NCBI GenBank assembly: GCA_021200535.1
Contig: JAJQGL010000006.1
Coordinates: 1-49,709 of the forward strand
DNA: 49,709 nt
Direction of reading: 5' to 3'
From: Clostridiaceae bacterium
GTDB taxonomy: Bacteria; Bacillota; Clostridia; Lachnospirales; Lachnospiraceae
Below are positions 8,536 to 18,077 of this stretch, piece by piece. A model generated the notes under the pieces. It made no database searches. It saw nothing but the letters and a program-made list of their open reading frames with translations, and was not told where the DNA came from. Each line of letters starts with the position of its first letter. Within the stretch, counting starts at the first letter, position 1. The position numbers and the translations under genes were made by a program.

Positions 8536-9762
8536 TTATTTGAAATCTTTCCACCATTGGCTAAAATCCCTCTGTGCAAGCACAGAAAGCTCCGATACAC
8601 TGCTGCGGTAAAAATCCCGCAGCGCATTGCGGCTGTCCTCCGTCATTTTCCCATCACTCTCAACTAATGTTTTCTGATGCCACGCATCGTATTTTTTCCC
8701 AAATTTTTTTCTCTGCTCCTGAGAAGCGGATTTTAATTTAAGCCGTTTTCGGTATAGCAAAAAATTAATCCCCATACAGAAAAAGTTTTTAGAAACCTTT
8801 CCACCGGTATTTGACTTTGGGAATTTGCTGTATTTTTTCCGCGGCACTCCGATAAATTCCTGAATCTCATCCATAACCCGCGTGGTATCTGAAATCAGCT
8901 CTTCAAAAATCACAAGCTTTACATTTTCGCTGCCAAATACATCAATAAATTGTCTGACATACGCACTATACTGATAACGGGTATCCTTTCCGCTGTAAAT
9001 ATAATCCCGGAGATAATTGTCAAACATATCAGCATGGTATTTATTATGTCTTATATAATAAAAAATCTGCCGAATCTCGGTCGGATTTTTCATCAGCATC
9101 TTAAAATTCGAAAAGGTAGCGTCAATCGGATTGCGCATCATCAAAATAATTTTTAAATCCGTGCCAAAACATTCCCCGATCTCACTCGCAATGCGATGAT
9201 AGGATGGCTCTATGTCGCCTGCAAGCATCCCTTCCGGAACTACCCCAAAATATTTTTCAAAAAAGCGCTCCGGCGCATTGTCATACTGTTCCCGCCAGTG
9301 CATATAATAGGATTCTTTTGTCTTTGGGAGAACAACCGATGGATGCTTTTTTAAAGCGGTATGCAGCGAAGTCGTACCGGACTTGGAAAACCCGGCACAC
9401 ATAAAATCCAAATGCATGTTTTCTGCTACGGAAAGCTCCACATATAGATTATAATCAACAGAAGCTACCGACGGAAAACCAGATTGCTCTGCCTGTAAAC
9501 GATATTCATCCAGCACGTCACTTCTTTCACAGAGCAAAACAAGCGCTTTCTCTGCCTGATCGGAAAAATCCCGCAGATGCCTGACCGTAAAGCCAAACAT
9601 TGTCTTATCCCGGCCAGACATTCCGGCAATTCCCGCAACTGAAATTTCCTGCTTCTGCAAAAAACGAATAACGGTTCTGGCGACCAGCCCTGTACCAAAA
9701 ATGATCACCGACTGCTGTTTATTTGCTTCCGCAAGCAACTGCTCCGTTGTTGTCAAAAGCAT
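8536..9762 (-). CDS. Sulfotransferase with N-terminal Rossmann-like domain (copy 1)
   Basis: 408 residues with the same two-part layout as its neighbour. The N-terminal domain starts SVIIFGTGLVARTVIRFL, a nucleotide-binding-like glycine loop. The sulfotransferase domain has GFSKSGTTSL at 124-133 and RNPIDATFSNFK from 210. I chose the ATG at 9762: GGAGG lies 8 nt upstream, whereas a TTG at 9777 overlaps that site and has none of its own. The gene begins 15 bp after the proS stop, so it is probably co-transcribed with proS although functionally unrelated. No PAPS synthesis genes are in the window, so the donor must be made elsewhere. The substrate cannot be told from sequence; a glycan or surface polymer is an inference from family resemblance. 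Confidence 0.8.
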   Translation of the reverse strand: MLLTTTEQLLAEANKQQSVIIFGTGLVARTVIRFLQKQEISVAGIAGMSGRDKTMFGFTVRHLRDFSDQAEKALVLLCERSDVLDEYRLQAEQSGFPSVASVDYNLYVELSVAENMHLDFMCAGFSKSGTTSLHTALKKHPSVVLPKTKESYYMHWREQYDNAPERFFEKYFGVVPEGMLAGDIEPSYHRIASEIGECFGTDLKIILMMRNPIDATFSNFKMLMKNPTEIRQIFYYIRHNKYHADMFDNYLRDYIYSGKDTRYQYSAYVRQFIDVFGSENVKLVIFEELISDTTRVMDEIQEFIGVPRKKYSKFPKSNTGGKVSKNFFCMGINFLLYRKRLKLKSASQEQRKKFGKKYDAWHQKTLVESDGKMTEDSRNALRDFYRSSVSELSVLAQRDFSQWWKDFK

Positions 9763-9777
9763 CCGCTCATCCTCCAA

Positions 9778-11529
9778 TCATCCTTCTTCGTATGGTTCTA
9801 CCTTTTGTGCAATCTGTGCATATAATTTTTCCTTTATTTCCTGAATGGAACGAACTGCCTGTTCCACAGCAACCAGTTCTTTGACTGACTTGTCCCTTGT
9901 TGTGATCTCAACGCACCCCTCTTTCAGGTTTCTCGGACTGACCACAACACGCACCGGCACGCCAAACAAATCCGCATCAGAAAACATTGCGCCCGGGCGC
10001 ACGCCTTCTCTGTCATCGTAGAGTACCTCTGTTCCTGCATTCTGCAAATCGCAATACAGGCTGTCCGCAACCGCTTTTGTCTCTGCATCATCTGCCCGCA
10101 GACAACAGATCTGAACCTCCCACGGTGCAATCGTAATCGGCCAGACAGGCCCATATTCATCATGGTATGCCTCGCAGATTGACGCTGCAAGGCGCCCTAC
10201 TCCGATTCCATAGCACCCCATAACCGGATACTGCTGTTTCCCATTTTCATCGGTATAAGTCATTCCCATTGTTTTTGTATACTTTGTACCCAGCTGGAAA
10301 ATATTGCCCACCTCAATGCCGCGCCGGATGGTGATGGTTTTTCTGCCGCAGCACGGACAGATGCTGCCCTGCTGAATCTTAGATATATCAACATACCGGG
10401 CATTTTCCAGATCACGTTCCAAATTCAGCCCTTTATAGTGGCATCCCTCTTTATTTGCACCTGCCACCAGATTTGGAATGCCCCTTAATGTCACATCCAG
10501 ATAATATTCTGCCCGGTCAGAAATCCCATACGGTCCAATATAGCCTGCAACTAATATAGAAGCATCCGTAATCTCCGCCGTGTGAATTTCCTCCCCCACC
10601 AGATTGCGCAGCTTCGTCTCATTTACCTCGTAATCTCCGCGCACAAACGCGACAACGAAGGTATCGTCAGAATTTTTCTGATATACAACCGCCTTACAGG
10701 AAGATTGGATATCCGCGCCCAAAAAACGGCAGACATCTTCAATCGTCTTACAGTCAGGTGTCTCAACACATTCAAGGGAAACAGGCTCACCGGAAACGTC
10801 ATTTTGCATTTTATTTTCTGCCGCCTCCATGTTGGCGCGGTAATCACAGGACTCACACAAAACAATCGAATCCTCGCCAACCGGCGTTAAAAGCATATAT
10901 TCATGAGAGATGCTGCCTCCCATCATACCGGAATCAGAAGCCACCGTAACCACATCAGGAATGCCGGCTCTCTGGAAAATACGGTTATATGCCTTATAGC
11001 ATTTCCTGTAATACTGCTCCAAATCCTCTTGTGAAGTATGGAACGAATACGCATCTTTCATTGTAAATTCGCGGACGCGAATCATTCCTGCACGCGGTCT
11101 TGCCTCATCACGGAACTTTCTCTGCAGCTGATAGATCATAAACGGATACTTTGTATAGGACTGTGCATACTCCCGCACCAGATGGACAGCCGCCTCCTCA
11201 TGCGTCATGGCCAATACCATCCTCGAATCGCTGCGGTCTGTAAAACGCAAAAGCTCACTGCCTACCGAATCATATCTTCCGGATTCATCCCAGAGCTCTG
11301 CCGGCAGCACAACCGGAAAAAGCACTTCCTGTCCGTCGATTGCATCCATCTCCTGCCGGATAATATTTTCGATTTTTGCAGTAATCCGTTTTAACAAAGG
11401 AAATTCAGAATATATTCCATTTCCGACATTTTTCATATAACCGCCGCGCACCATCAGTGCATGGCTGTCAATCACACAATCTGCCGGCCTTTCTTTAAAT
11501 CTTGATCCAACTAATTTTGCTACTTTCAT
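9778..11529 (-). CDS. proS: Prolyl-tRNA synthetase (bacterial type)
   Basis: 583 residues, the length expected for the bacterial form with an inserted editing domain. Class II motifs are visible: motif 2 around FRDEARPRAGMIRVREFTMKD and motif 3 around GCYGIGVGRLAAS. The editing insertion lies between them (about residues 220-400), and the C-terminal anticodon-binding domain starts near ITIAPWEVQI. It charges tRNA(Pro) and clears Ala-tRNA(Pro). The start at 11529 has GGAGG 9 nt upstream; a second ATG seven codons earlier has no ribosome-binding site. It has its own strong promoter right at the end of folP and is followed closely by the two sulfotransferase genes. Confidence 0.97.
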   Translation of the reverse strand: MKVAKLVGSRFKERPADCVIDSHALMVRGGYMKNVGNGIYSEFPLLKRITAKIENIIRQEMDAIDGQEVLFPVVLPAELWDESGRYDSVGSELLRFTDRSDSRMVLAMTHEEAAVHLVREYAQSYTKYPFMIYQLQRKFRDEARPRAGMIRVREFTMKDAYSFHTSQEDLEQYYRKCYKAYNRIFQRAGIPDVVTVASDSGMMGGSISHEYMLLTPVGEDSIVLCESCDYRANMEAAENKMQNDVSGEPVSLECVETPDCKTIEDVCRFLGADIQSSCKAVVYQKNSDDTFVVAFVRGDYEVNETKLRNLVGEEIHTAEITDASILVAGYIGPYGISDRAEYYLDVTLRGIPNLVAGANKEGCHYKGLNLERDLENARYVDISKIQQGSICPCCGRKTITIRRGIEVGNIFQLGTKYTKTMGMTYTDENGKQQYPVMGCYGIGVGRLAASICEAYHDEYGPVWPITIAPWEVQICCLRADDAETKAVADSLYCDLQNAGTEVLYDDREGVRPGAMFSDADLFGVPVRVVVSPRNLKEGCVEITTRDKSVKELVAVEQAVRSIQEIKEKLYAQIAQKVEPYEEG

Positions 11530-11601
11530 CTCATTTGCCTCCAATGCCATTTTCTTATCAACTGTCCGCTGTGCGACCTCTTGATTTTCTTCTGATATGT
11601 T

Positions 11602-11630
11602 ATACTAACAATTTCTGGGCATCCTGTCAA
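11602..11630 (-). promoter_or_regulatory. Sigma-70-type promoter for proS
   Basis: On the minus strand, consensus TTGACA (11625-11630) and TAGTAT (11602-11607) are separated by exactly 17 bp. The -35 begins directly after the folP stop codon, so proS and the sulfotransferases can be transcribed separately from the folate and serine genes. Confidence 0.65.
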
Positions 11631-12494
11631 TTAATCAGCATCCCGATATTCCCATATTTTTTCCAGCATACGGATTGCCCGGACGCTTTTTTTTACATCA
11701 TGGACACGAACCATGTCCCAATGTGCATCTGCAGCAAGAAAGGTTGTTGCCAGCGTTCCTTCCTCCCTCTGTCCTGCGGGAAGCCCAAGGGTCAGCCCAA
11801 TCACTGATTTGCGGGATGCCGCAAGCAAAAGAGGAAGCTTTAATGACCGGAAACGGTCAAGCTTTGCCAACACCTCCAAATTATGCTCATAGGTTTTTCC
11901 GAACCCGATTCCGGGATCCAGGATGATCTGCTCCTTAGATATTCCTGCCGCCCCGGCAATCCGTACGCTCTCCTGCAAATCTGCAAGCATATCGTCAATC
12001 AGATTGTTATAGACAGCTTCTTTTCTGTTCTGCATGATACATACCGGCTTGCCATGCCTGGCAACGACTTCTGCCATCGTTTCACCGTCCCGGAAAGACT
12101 TTTGTCCAGTCTGTGCAACTAAGGAATCATAGCGCAGACCCCAAATGTCATTTGCCATATCTGCGCCTGCCATCAAAGCAGCGTCCATCACCGGCGCTTT
12201 ATATGTATCAACGGATATGGGAACATCAAAATGTTTCTGAATCTGTTCAATTACTGCCGTCACCCGGGAAATTTCTTCTTCAATGGATATTTTTGTGTAT
12301 CCGGGTCGGGTTGATTCTCCCCCTACATCAATTATATCCGCTCCCTGCGCCACCATTTCCTCCACATGTTTCAGCGCCTTATCAGGGTTATTGTATTTTC
12401 CTCCATCGGAAAAAGAATCGGGCGTTACATTCAAAATTCCCATGACATATGTGTGACTGCCGTTAAACAAAAACTCTTTCCTGCCAATCTGCAT
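11631..12494 (-). CDS. folP: Dihydropteroate synthase
   Basis: 287 residues, a full TIM-barrel DHPS. Signature motifs are GILNVTPDSFSDGG near residue 19 and DIIDVGGESTRPG near residue 55, with DPGIGFGKT and ASRKS further on. It condenses p-aminobenzoate with the pterin pyrophosphate in folate synthesis and is the sulfonamide target. GGAGGAG lies upstream of the ATG at 12494. It follows folC by 62 bp, so the two folate genes are probably one transcript. Confidence 0.96.
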   Translation of the reverse strand: MQIGRKEFLFNGSHTYVMGILNVTPDSFSDGGKYNNPDKALKHVEEMVAQGADIIDVGGESTRPGYTKISIEEEISRVTAVIEQIQKHFDVPISVDTYKAPVMDAALMAGADMANDIWGLRYDSLVAQTGQKSFRDGETMAEVVARHGKPVCIMQNRKEAVYNNLIDDMLADLQESVRIAGAAGISKEQIILDPGIGFGKTYEHNLEVLAKLDRFRSLKLPLLLAASRKSVIGLTLGLPAGQREEGTLATTFLAADAHWDMVRVHDVKKSVRAIRMLEKIWEYRDAD

Positions 12495-12556
12495 CCTGCT
12501 CCTCCTTTTTTACCGTCCATTTCAAAAACCTCTGGTACAGCGAAAAACTGCCCTGA

Positions 12557-13933
12557 CTATCCTGCATAAGAATAGACATCCCGAATAATCGAAAGCGATC
12601 CAAAAACCACCGTGCGTTTTCCGCTCTCTAATGCCCTGTCCAGCGCATCCTTCATTGTTTCACACGCACAGACATCCATCCCTTCTTCCAATGTTCCAGC
12701 CTGACATCCCTGCAAAACCAGCCTTTCTGCTTCTGCCTTCAGCTGTTCTGCAGAAAGTCCCCTGTCCCCGGATGTGCTGACAGTATAAACAGTCTCCGCC
12801 AAAGGAAGCAGCGGAGCCATCACCTGACCATATTCCTTATCCCGGAACGCTCCGATAATAAAACGGAATTTTTCTCCGGGGTAACAGGCCGATAAGGAAA
12901 GACTGAGCTTTCGCGCCGCATCCGGATTGTGCGCACCATCGGCCAGTAAAAACGGATTTTGGGAAACGACATCAAACCGCCCTTTCCAGCGGCTGTTTGC
13001 CAAACCATTTTTTATGCTTTCCGGCGATATGTGAAATAACCCTGTTCCCTGCAGGGCAAACGCTGCTTCGACTGCCAGCCTGGCATTTTCAATCTGGTAA
13101 ATGCCGCCTTGCGTCAGGCGGTATATCTCCCCCCGATACGAAAAGCAAAGCCCGTCCCCCCTGCAGGCGGTCTCCTCTTTTGCATACTGCCCATCCTGCA
13201 TCGTTTCTGTCTGGCTGCTCTTTTCCTCCTGCACCCAGAAAAGCCTTGCCTGCTTCTGTCCGCATACCTTCTTTAAAAGCGTTTCACATTCTTTTTGCCT
13301 TGCCGAAACAACAATAGCATTCTCTTTTATTATTCCATATTTTTCTGCGGCAATTTCCTGCACAGAATTTCCTAAAATTGCCATATGATCTCTGCTGATA
13401 GAAGAAAAGACACACAAAAGCGGCTTTTCTATAATATTGGTCGCATCCAGCCTGCCTCCCATACCGCACTCAACCACTGCCACATCTACATTCCAGCGCT
13501 GAAACATCACAAACGCCATAACGGTTTCCATTTCAAATGCAGTCGGCTGGGAAAAACCTTCCCCCTGCATTTCTTCTGATTCTTTTTTTAATTCCGTAAG
13601 AATGCGTGCCGTATCTGTTCGGGAAATCCATTCCGGGGAAGAAACAAAATCAGCAGATTTTTCTGTCTGAAAAATCTGCTGAATCCGTTCTCTGTAGCTA
13701 AATACCGCAGGAGAGACATAACGGCCTACCCGATAACCGGAAGCAGCAAGCACATTGGCAATAAAGGTTCCCACAGATCCCTTACCGTTCGTTCCGGCAA
13801 TATGGATAACCGCAATCCCCCGGTCCGGCCTCCCCGCGCGCCTGCAAAGCTCTCTCACATCGCGCAGGGAGTAATCACTTCCAAGCCCTGCCTGAATCTG
13901 TGCAATATATGCTCTCGCTTCCTGATAATCCAT
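12557..13933 (-). CDS. folC: Bifunctional folylpolyglutamate/dihydrofolate synthase
   Basis: 458 residues, slightly long for FolC. It is a Mur-ligase-family ATP enzyme that adds glutamate to dihydropteroate and to folates. The P-loop HIAGTNGKGSVG is near residues 44-55, followed by RVGRYVSPAVFSYRERIQ and GMGGRLDATN. The C-terminal domain has LLADGAHNPDAA. The ATG at 13933 is preceded by GGGAG. It follows serA by 36 bp. A variable insertion between about residues 230 and 260 (KSSQTETMQDGQYAKEE) accounts for the extra length. Confidence 0.94.
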   Translation of the reverse strand: MDYQEARAYIAQIQAGLGSDYSLRDVRELCRRAGRPDRGIAVIHIAGTNGKGSVGTFIANVLAASGYRVGRYVSPAVFSYRERIQQIFQTEKSADFVSSPEWISRTDTARILTELKKESEEMQGEGFSQPTAFEMETVMAFVMFQRWNVDVAVVECGMGGRLDATNIIEKPLLCVFSSISRDHMAILGNSVQEIAAEKYGIIKENAIVVSARQKECETLLKKVCGQKQARLFWVQEEKSSQTETMQDGQYAKEETACRGDGLCFSYRGEIYRLTQGGIYQIENARLAVEAAFALQGTGLFHISPESIKNGLANSRWKGRFDVVSQNPFLLADGAHNPDAARKLSLSLSACYPGEKFRFIIGAFRDKEYGQVMAPLLPLAETVYTVSTSGDRGLSAEQLKAEAERLVLQGCQAGTLEEGMDVCACETMKDALDRALESGKRTVVFGSLSIIRDVYSYAG

Positions 13934-13969
13934 TGCTGTCTCCCTTTTCGCACATAGCTGCCATCTGTT

Positions 13970-15133
13970 TTATCTGATAATCCGAACCTTTAACACACCG
14001 TCAATCCCGCTTAATTTATCTGCAATTTCCTGCGAAGAAGCCGCATCAATATCAAATACACAGTAAGAATAGTCCCCACGGCTCTTATTCGTCATGTGGT
14101 CAATATTAATGCCAAGCTCAGAAAATACATTAGTAAACTGCGTCAGCATCTTTGGCATATTTTTGTGTGCAACCGTAATGCGTCCCTGCGTGCTGCACTC
14201 ACCTGCATCACAATTTGGATAATTCACGGAATTAATAATGTTTCCGTTCTCCAGATATTCCCGCAATTCGCTGACTGCCATAACCGCACAGTTATCCTCT
14301 GACTCTGCAGTAGATGCGCCAAGGTGCGGAATCGCAATGACATTTTTCATCTTAAGGACTGCAGGATTCGGAAAATCAGTTACGTATTTTGCAACCTTTC
14401 CGGAATCCAGCGCTGCCTTCATATCATCATCATTGACCAGAAGGTCCCTCGCAAAATTCAGAATAACAACGCCATCCTTCATCTGGTCAAACGCTGCTTT
14501 GTTTAACATACCTTTCGTATCCGGAATATATGGCACATGAACGGTAATATAATCACAGATCTGGTACAGCTCATCATAAGACTTTAACACAGTAACATCC
14601 CTGGAAAGTGACAATGCATTTTTCACAGAGAGAAATGGATCAACGCCATATATATCCATCCCGAAATGCCTTGCAACATTGGCAACCAGCACACCGATCG
14701 CACCCAGTCCGATAATGCCAAGCTTTTTGCCCTTTAACTCCGTTCCGGCAAAATTTTTCTTTGCCTTCTCCATTGACTTGCTGATGTTTTCATCAGAAGC
14801 ATTTTCCCTGACCCAGTCAATTCCGCCCGCAATGTCTCTGGCAGCCAAAAGCATTCCGGCAACAACAAGCTCTTTTACACCATTTGCATTGGCGCCCGGC
14901 GTATTAAATACTACAATTCCCTTTTCCGCACATTTATCCAACGGAATATTGTTGACTCCCGCACCGGCTCTCGCAACAGCGCAAAGAGAATCAGAAAGCT
15001 CCATGTCATGCATTGCCGCACTGCGTACAAGCACTGCATCTGCCGCATTCACATCCTCTGTTTTCTGATACGCATCAGTAAATCCATCCAGACCAATCTG
15101 CGCGATTGGGTTTAAACATGTATATTGAAACAT
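13970..15133 (-). CDS. serA: D-3-phosphoglycerate dehydrogenase
   Basis: 387 residues: substrate and NAD domains plus a C-terminal ACT domain, the short SerA type. The NAD loop is GIIGLGAIGVLVAN. The catalytic region includes NFARDLLVND and the histidine in PHLGASTAES. The ACT domain covers about the last 75 residues, where serine feedback normally acts. It catalyses the first step of serine synthesis. The ATG at 15133 shares its first base with the end of the serC stop (TAATG), with GGAGGAG just upstream inside serC, so serC and serA are translationally coupled. Confidence 0.95.
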   Translation of the reverse strand: MFQYTCLNPIAQIGLDGFTDAYQKTEDVNAADAVLVRSAAMHDMELSDSLCAVARAGAGVNNIPLDKCAEKGIVVFNTPGANANGVKELVVAGMLLAARDIAGGIDWVRENASDENISKSMEKAKKNFAGTELKGKKLGIIGLGAIGVLVANVARHFGMDIYGVDPFLSVKNALSLSRDVTVLKSYDELYQICDYITVHVPYIPDTKGMLNKAAFDQMKDGVVILNFARDLLVNDDDMKAALDSGKVAKYVTDFPNPAVLKMKNVIAIPHLGASTAESEDNCAVMAVSELREYLENGNIINSVNYPNCDAGECSTQGRITVAHKNMPKMLTQFTNVFSELGINIDHMTNKSRGDYSYCVFDIDAASSQEIADKLSGIDGVLKVRIIR

Positions 15134-16215
15134 TACGCATTCTCCTCCTCAAATTTTTTCATAAAGCTGACCAGCTTCTCTACGCCTTCTTTCGGCATTG
15201 CATTGTAAATGCTGGCTCTCATGCCGCCAACGGTGCGGTGTCCCTTTAAATTAACAAAGCCTGCATCCGCTGCCTCTTTTACAAATTTTGCATCCAGCTC
15301 GTCGTTTCCTGTCACAAACGGAACATTCATCAGAGAGCGGTCTTTTGCCACAACGGTACCTTTAAACAGCTTGCTCGAATCCAGAAAATCATAAAGGATT
15401 TTTGCTTTTTCTTCGTTTCTCTGCTTCATGACTTCCAGGCCGCCCATCTTTTTCAGCCACTGAAATACCTTGCCGCAGATATAAATTCCATATGCAGGAG
15501 GTGTATTATAGAGGGAATCCGCATCTGCATGCGTCTTGTACTGAAGCATGGTCGGTGTTCCAGGAAGCACATCCTCTGTGATCAGATCCTCTCGGATAAT
15601 CACGATCACCACGCCTGCCGGACCGATATTTTTCTGTACACCGCCATAGATAATTCCGTATTTTGATACGTCAACCGGTTCAGACAAAAAGCAGGAGGAA
15701 ACATCTGCTACCAGTGTTTTTCCCTTTGTATTTGGAAGCTCTTTGTATTTTGTGCCGTAGATGGTATTGTTTTCACAGATATATACATAATCTGCATCCT
15801 CAGAAATCGGAAGGTCAGAGCAATCCGGAATATAAGAAAATGTCTTATCCTCAGAGGAAGCAATTTTATTTGCCTTACCATATTTAGAAGCTTCCTGCCA
15901 TGCTTTCTTCGCCCACTGCCCTGTTACAATATAATCTGCAACGCCATTTTTCATCAGATTCATTGGAATCATTGCAAATTGCTGTGAAGCGCCGCCCTGC
16001 AGGAATAACACCTTATAGTTATCCGGGATATTCATCAATTCCCGCAAATCCTTTTCCGCTGTCTTGATGATATTGTCATACACCTTCGACCGGTGGCTCA
16101 TCTCCATCACAGACATACCGGAACCCTGATAGTCTAACATTTCATCTGCTGCTTCCTGTAACACTTCCTCCGGCAATACGGCCGGACCTGCTGAAAAATT
16201 ATACACTCTGCTCAT
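15133..16215 (-). CDS. serC: Phosphoserine aminotransferase
   Basis: 360 residues, full length for SerC. It begins with the family signature VYNFSAGPAVLPEEVL and has the PLP lysine in YGGVQKNIGPAGV. It transaminates 3-phosphohydroxypyruvate to phosphoserine, the step after SerA. The start at 16215 has GGAGAG about 6 nt upstream; the in-frame extension to 16293 runs into a GC-rich hairpin and is unlikely to be coding. It is the first gene of serC-serA-folC-folP. Confidence 0.96.
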   Translation of the reverse strand: MSRVYNFSAGPAVLPEEVLQEAADEMLDYQGSGMSVMEMSHRSKVYDNIIKTAEKDLRELMNIPDNYKVLFLQGGASQQFAMIPMNLMKNGVADYIVTGQWAKKAWQEASKYGKANKIASSEDKTFSYIPDCSDLPISEDADYVYICENNTIYGTKYKELPNTKGKTLVADVSSCFLSEPVDVSKYGIIYGGVQKNIGPAGVVIVIIREDLITEDVLPGTPTMLQYKTHADADSLYNTPPAYGIYICGKVFQWLKKMGGLEVMKQRNEEKAKILYDFLDSSKLFKGTVVAKDRSLMNVPFVTGNDELDAKFVKEAADAGFVNLKGHRTVGGMRASIYNAMPKEGVEKLVSFMKKFEEENA

Positions 16216-16241
16216 TTTTTCTCTCCATTTCCCACGCACTG

Positions 16242-16291
16242 TATAAAACAGGCAGCGTCCCGGTGCGCATACGGGAAACCGCCCGGCTGCC
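16242..16291 (-). terminator. Probable terminator of the leuB-ilvD-ilvB transcript
   Basis: On the minus strand, GGCAGC pairs with GCTGCC around an inner TCCCG/CGGGA helix, followed by TGTTTTATA. It lies 48 bp past the ilvB stop and upstream of serC. The stem is imperfect, with an interior loop on one side. Confidence 0.45.
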
Positions 16292-16339
16292 ATTTCCGGA
16301 ATACAAATGATATGTATTTGTACCTGCCGGACGGACAGC

Positions 16340-18028
16340 CTATTTTTGCTCCTGTTTCTCTAAGTCCTTCTCATCGAAAGCATCATCCAGATTTTTTCCT
16401 GGCGCTACCATAGGAAAGACCTTATCATCACTGTCAATAATACAGTCGATTAATACCGGTTCATTTAAACGAATCGCTTCCCTTAAAGCCGGCTCTACCT
16501 CTTCCTTTTTCGTAATACGGCAGGCTTTTGCCCCCATTGCCTCTGCCAGTTTGACAAAATCAACCCCATCATTTAATACGGTATGAGAATACCTCCTGCC
16601 GTAGAACAGGGTTTGCCATTGCCTTACCATGCCAAGCACATGATTGTTAAAAACCAGCTCAATGACCGGCACCTTACTCCTGACCGCAGTCGCAATCTCA
16701 TTCATATTCATGCGGAAGCATCCGTCTCCCGCAATGTTTACAACCGTCTTATCCGGGTTTCCAACCTTAGCGCCAATCGCAGCGCCCAGACCGTAACCCA
16801 TTGTCCCAAGCCCCCCGGAAGTAATAAGTGAACGGGGATGTTTATAGGAATAATACTGTGCCGCCCACATCTGATGCTGTCCAACCTCGGTTGCTACAAT
16901 CGCCTCATTGTCAGTAAGCTCTGCAAGCTTCTCTATGATATAAGGTCCGGTCAGCCCCTCATGGTTATAATCTAACGGAAGCGCATCCTTTCTTGCCAGC
17001 ACTTTATCCATCCATTCTTTGTGGTACTGCTGCGTCAGTTTTCGGTTAAAGCATTTTAACACTTCCCGGATATCGCCAATCACACTGACATCCACCGATA
17101 TATTTTTATTGATTTCCGCCTCGTCAACATCAATCTGAATAATTTTTGCATTTTTGGCAAAAGTTGCCGTATTTCCGGTAACGCGATCTGAGAAACGGGA
17201 ACCGACCACAACCAGAACATCACTTTCCGACAAACTCAGGTTTGCCGTTTTTGTCCCGTGCATCCCCAGCATGCCGATATAATTGTTCTCCAGCCCGGAG
17301 TAAGCTCCTTTGCCCATCAGCGTATCGGTAACCGGTGCATGCAGCTTATCCACAAATTCCTTTAATTCCTCTGACGCTCCGGAAATAACAGCGCCGCCGC
17401 CCACAAACACAATCGGCTTCCTCGCTTTTTCAAGCAGCTTCAGTGCCGCATCAATATCCTTTTGTTTTATCTTATCTGTCTGTGGCAGAACCGGTTCTGG
17501 CACCATTCTCTCATACTCCGCCTGATCGCTGGTCGCATTTTTTACAATGTCCACAAGCACCGGGCCAGGGCGTCCTGTCTGCGCCACACGGAATGCACGC
17601 CGCAGCGTCGGCGCCAAATCTTTTACATCCTTCACAATAAAGCTGTATTTTGTAATCGGCGTGGTCACACCGGCAATATCAATTTCCTGAAAGGAATCCT
17701 TTCCGAGAAGCGGCAGACCAACATTTGCGGTGATCGCTACCATTGGGACAGAATCCATATATGCGGTTGCAATCCCTGTCACCAGATTGGTTGCCCCCGG
17801 TCCGCTGGTCGCCATGCATACGCCAACCTTCCCGGTAGAACGTGCATAGCCGTCCGCCGCATGCGCAGCTCCCTGTTCATGCGAGGTCAGGATATGCCGG
17901 ATCTCATCCTGATGGCGATACAGTTCGTCGTAGATATTCAAAATCGCACCGCCGGGATAACCAAACACCGTATCCACTCCCTGCTCTTTTAAGCATTCTA
18001 TTACAATCTCTGAACCTGTTAATTGCAT
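16340..18028 (-). CDS. ilvB: Acetolactate synthase, large (catalytic) subunit
   Basis: 562 residues, a thiamine-diphosphate enzyme making acetolactate or acetohydroxybutyrate, the first common step to valine, leucine and isoleucine. The catalytic glutamate is E51 in SHEQGA, and the ThDP/Mg motif begins GDGCFRMNMNE and ends in VFNN. The start at 18028 has GAGG 6 nt upstream. An ATG in frame at 18061 exists but has no ribosome-binding site. No small regulatory subunit (ilvN/ilvH) is in the window. The 17 bases GCAGCGCAGAAATGAGG just before the start recur before the hydratase gene at 43761. Confidence 0.95.
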   Translation of the reverse strand: MQLTGSEIVIECLKEQGVDTVFGYPGGAILNIYDELYRHQDEIRHILTSHEQGAAHAADGYARSTGKVGVCMATSGPGATNLVTGIATAYMDSVPMVAITANVGLPLLGKDSFQEIDIAGVTTPITKYSFIVKDVKDLAPTLRRAFRVAQTGRPGPVLVDIVKNATSDQAEYERMVPEPVLPQTDKIKQKDIDAALKLLEKARKPIVFVGGGAVISGASEELKEFVDKLHAPVTDTLMGKGAYSGLENNYIGMLGMHGTKTANLSLSESDVLVVVGSRFSDRVTGNTATFAKNAKIIQIDVDEAEINKNISVDVSVIGDIREVLKCFNRKLTQQYHKEWMDKVLARKDALPLDYNHEGLTGPYIIEKLAELTDNEAIVATEVGQHQMWAAQYYSYKHPRSLITSGGLGTMGYGLGAAIGAKVGNPDKTVVNIAGDGCFRMNMNEIATAVRSKVPVIELVFNNHVLGMVRQWQTLFYGRRYSHTVLNDGVDFVKLAEAMGAKACRITKKEEVEPALREAIRLNEPVLIDCIIDSDDKVFPMVAPGKNLDDAFDEKDLEKQEQK

Positions 18029-18033
18029 TTTAT

Positions 18034-18050
18034 CCTCATTTCTGCGCTGC
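18034..18050 (-). promoter_or_regulatory. Recurrent leader motif before ilvB
   Basis: On the minus strand, GCAGCGCAGAAATGAGG directly precedes the ilvB start and includes its Shine-Dalgarno sequence. All 17 bases recur before the hydratase gene and 14 before leuB. A second GCGCAGA copy lies 12 bp further upstream. The complementary 5' box seen at the other two genes is absent here. Confidence 0.6.
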
Positions 18051-18077
18051 TCTCTGCGCATAATTAATCTGGGTTAA

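Noticed and set aside
9763-9777. A TTG start for sulfotransferase copy 1, five codons upstream
   Set aside because: It overlaps the GGAGG that serves the ATG at 9762 and has no site of its own.
18029-18061. An upstream in-frame ATG for ilvB adding 11 residues
   Set aside because: No ribosome-binding site precedes it, and the segment is the recurrent leader motif rather than protein-coding sequence.
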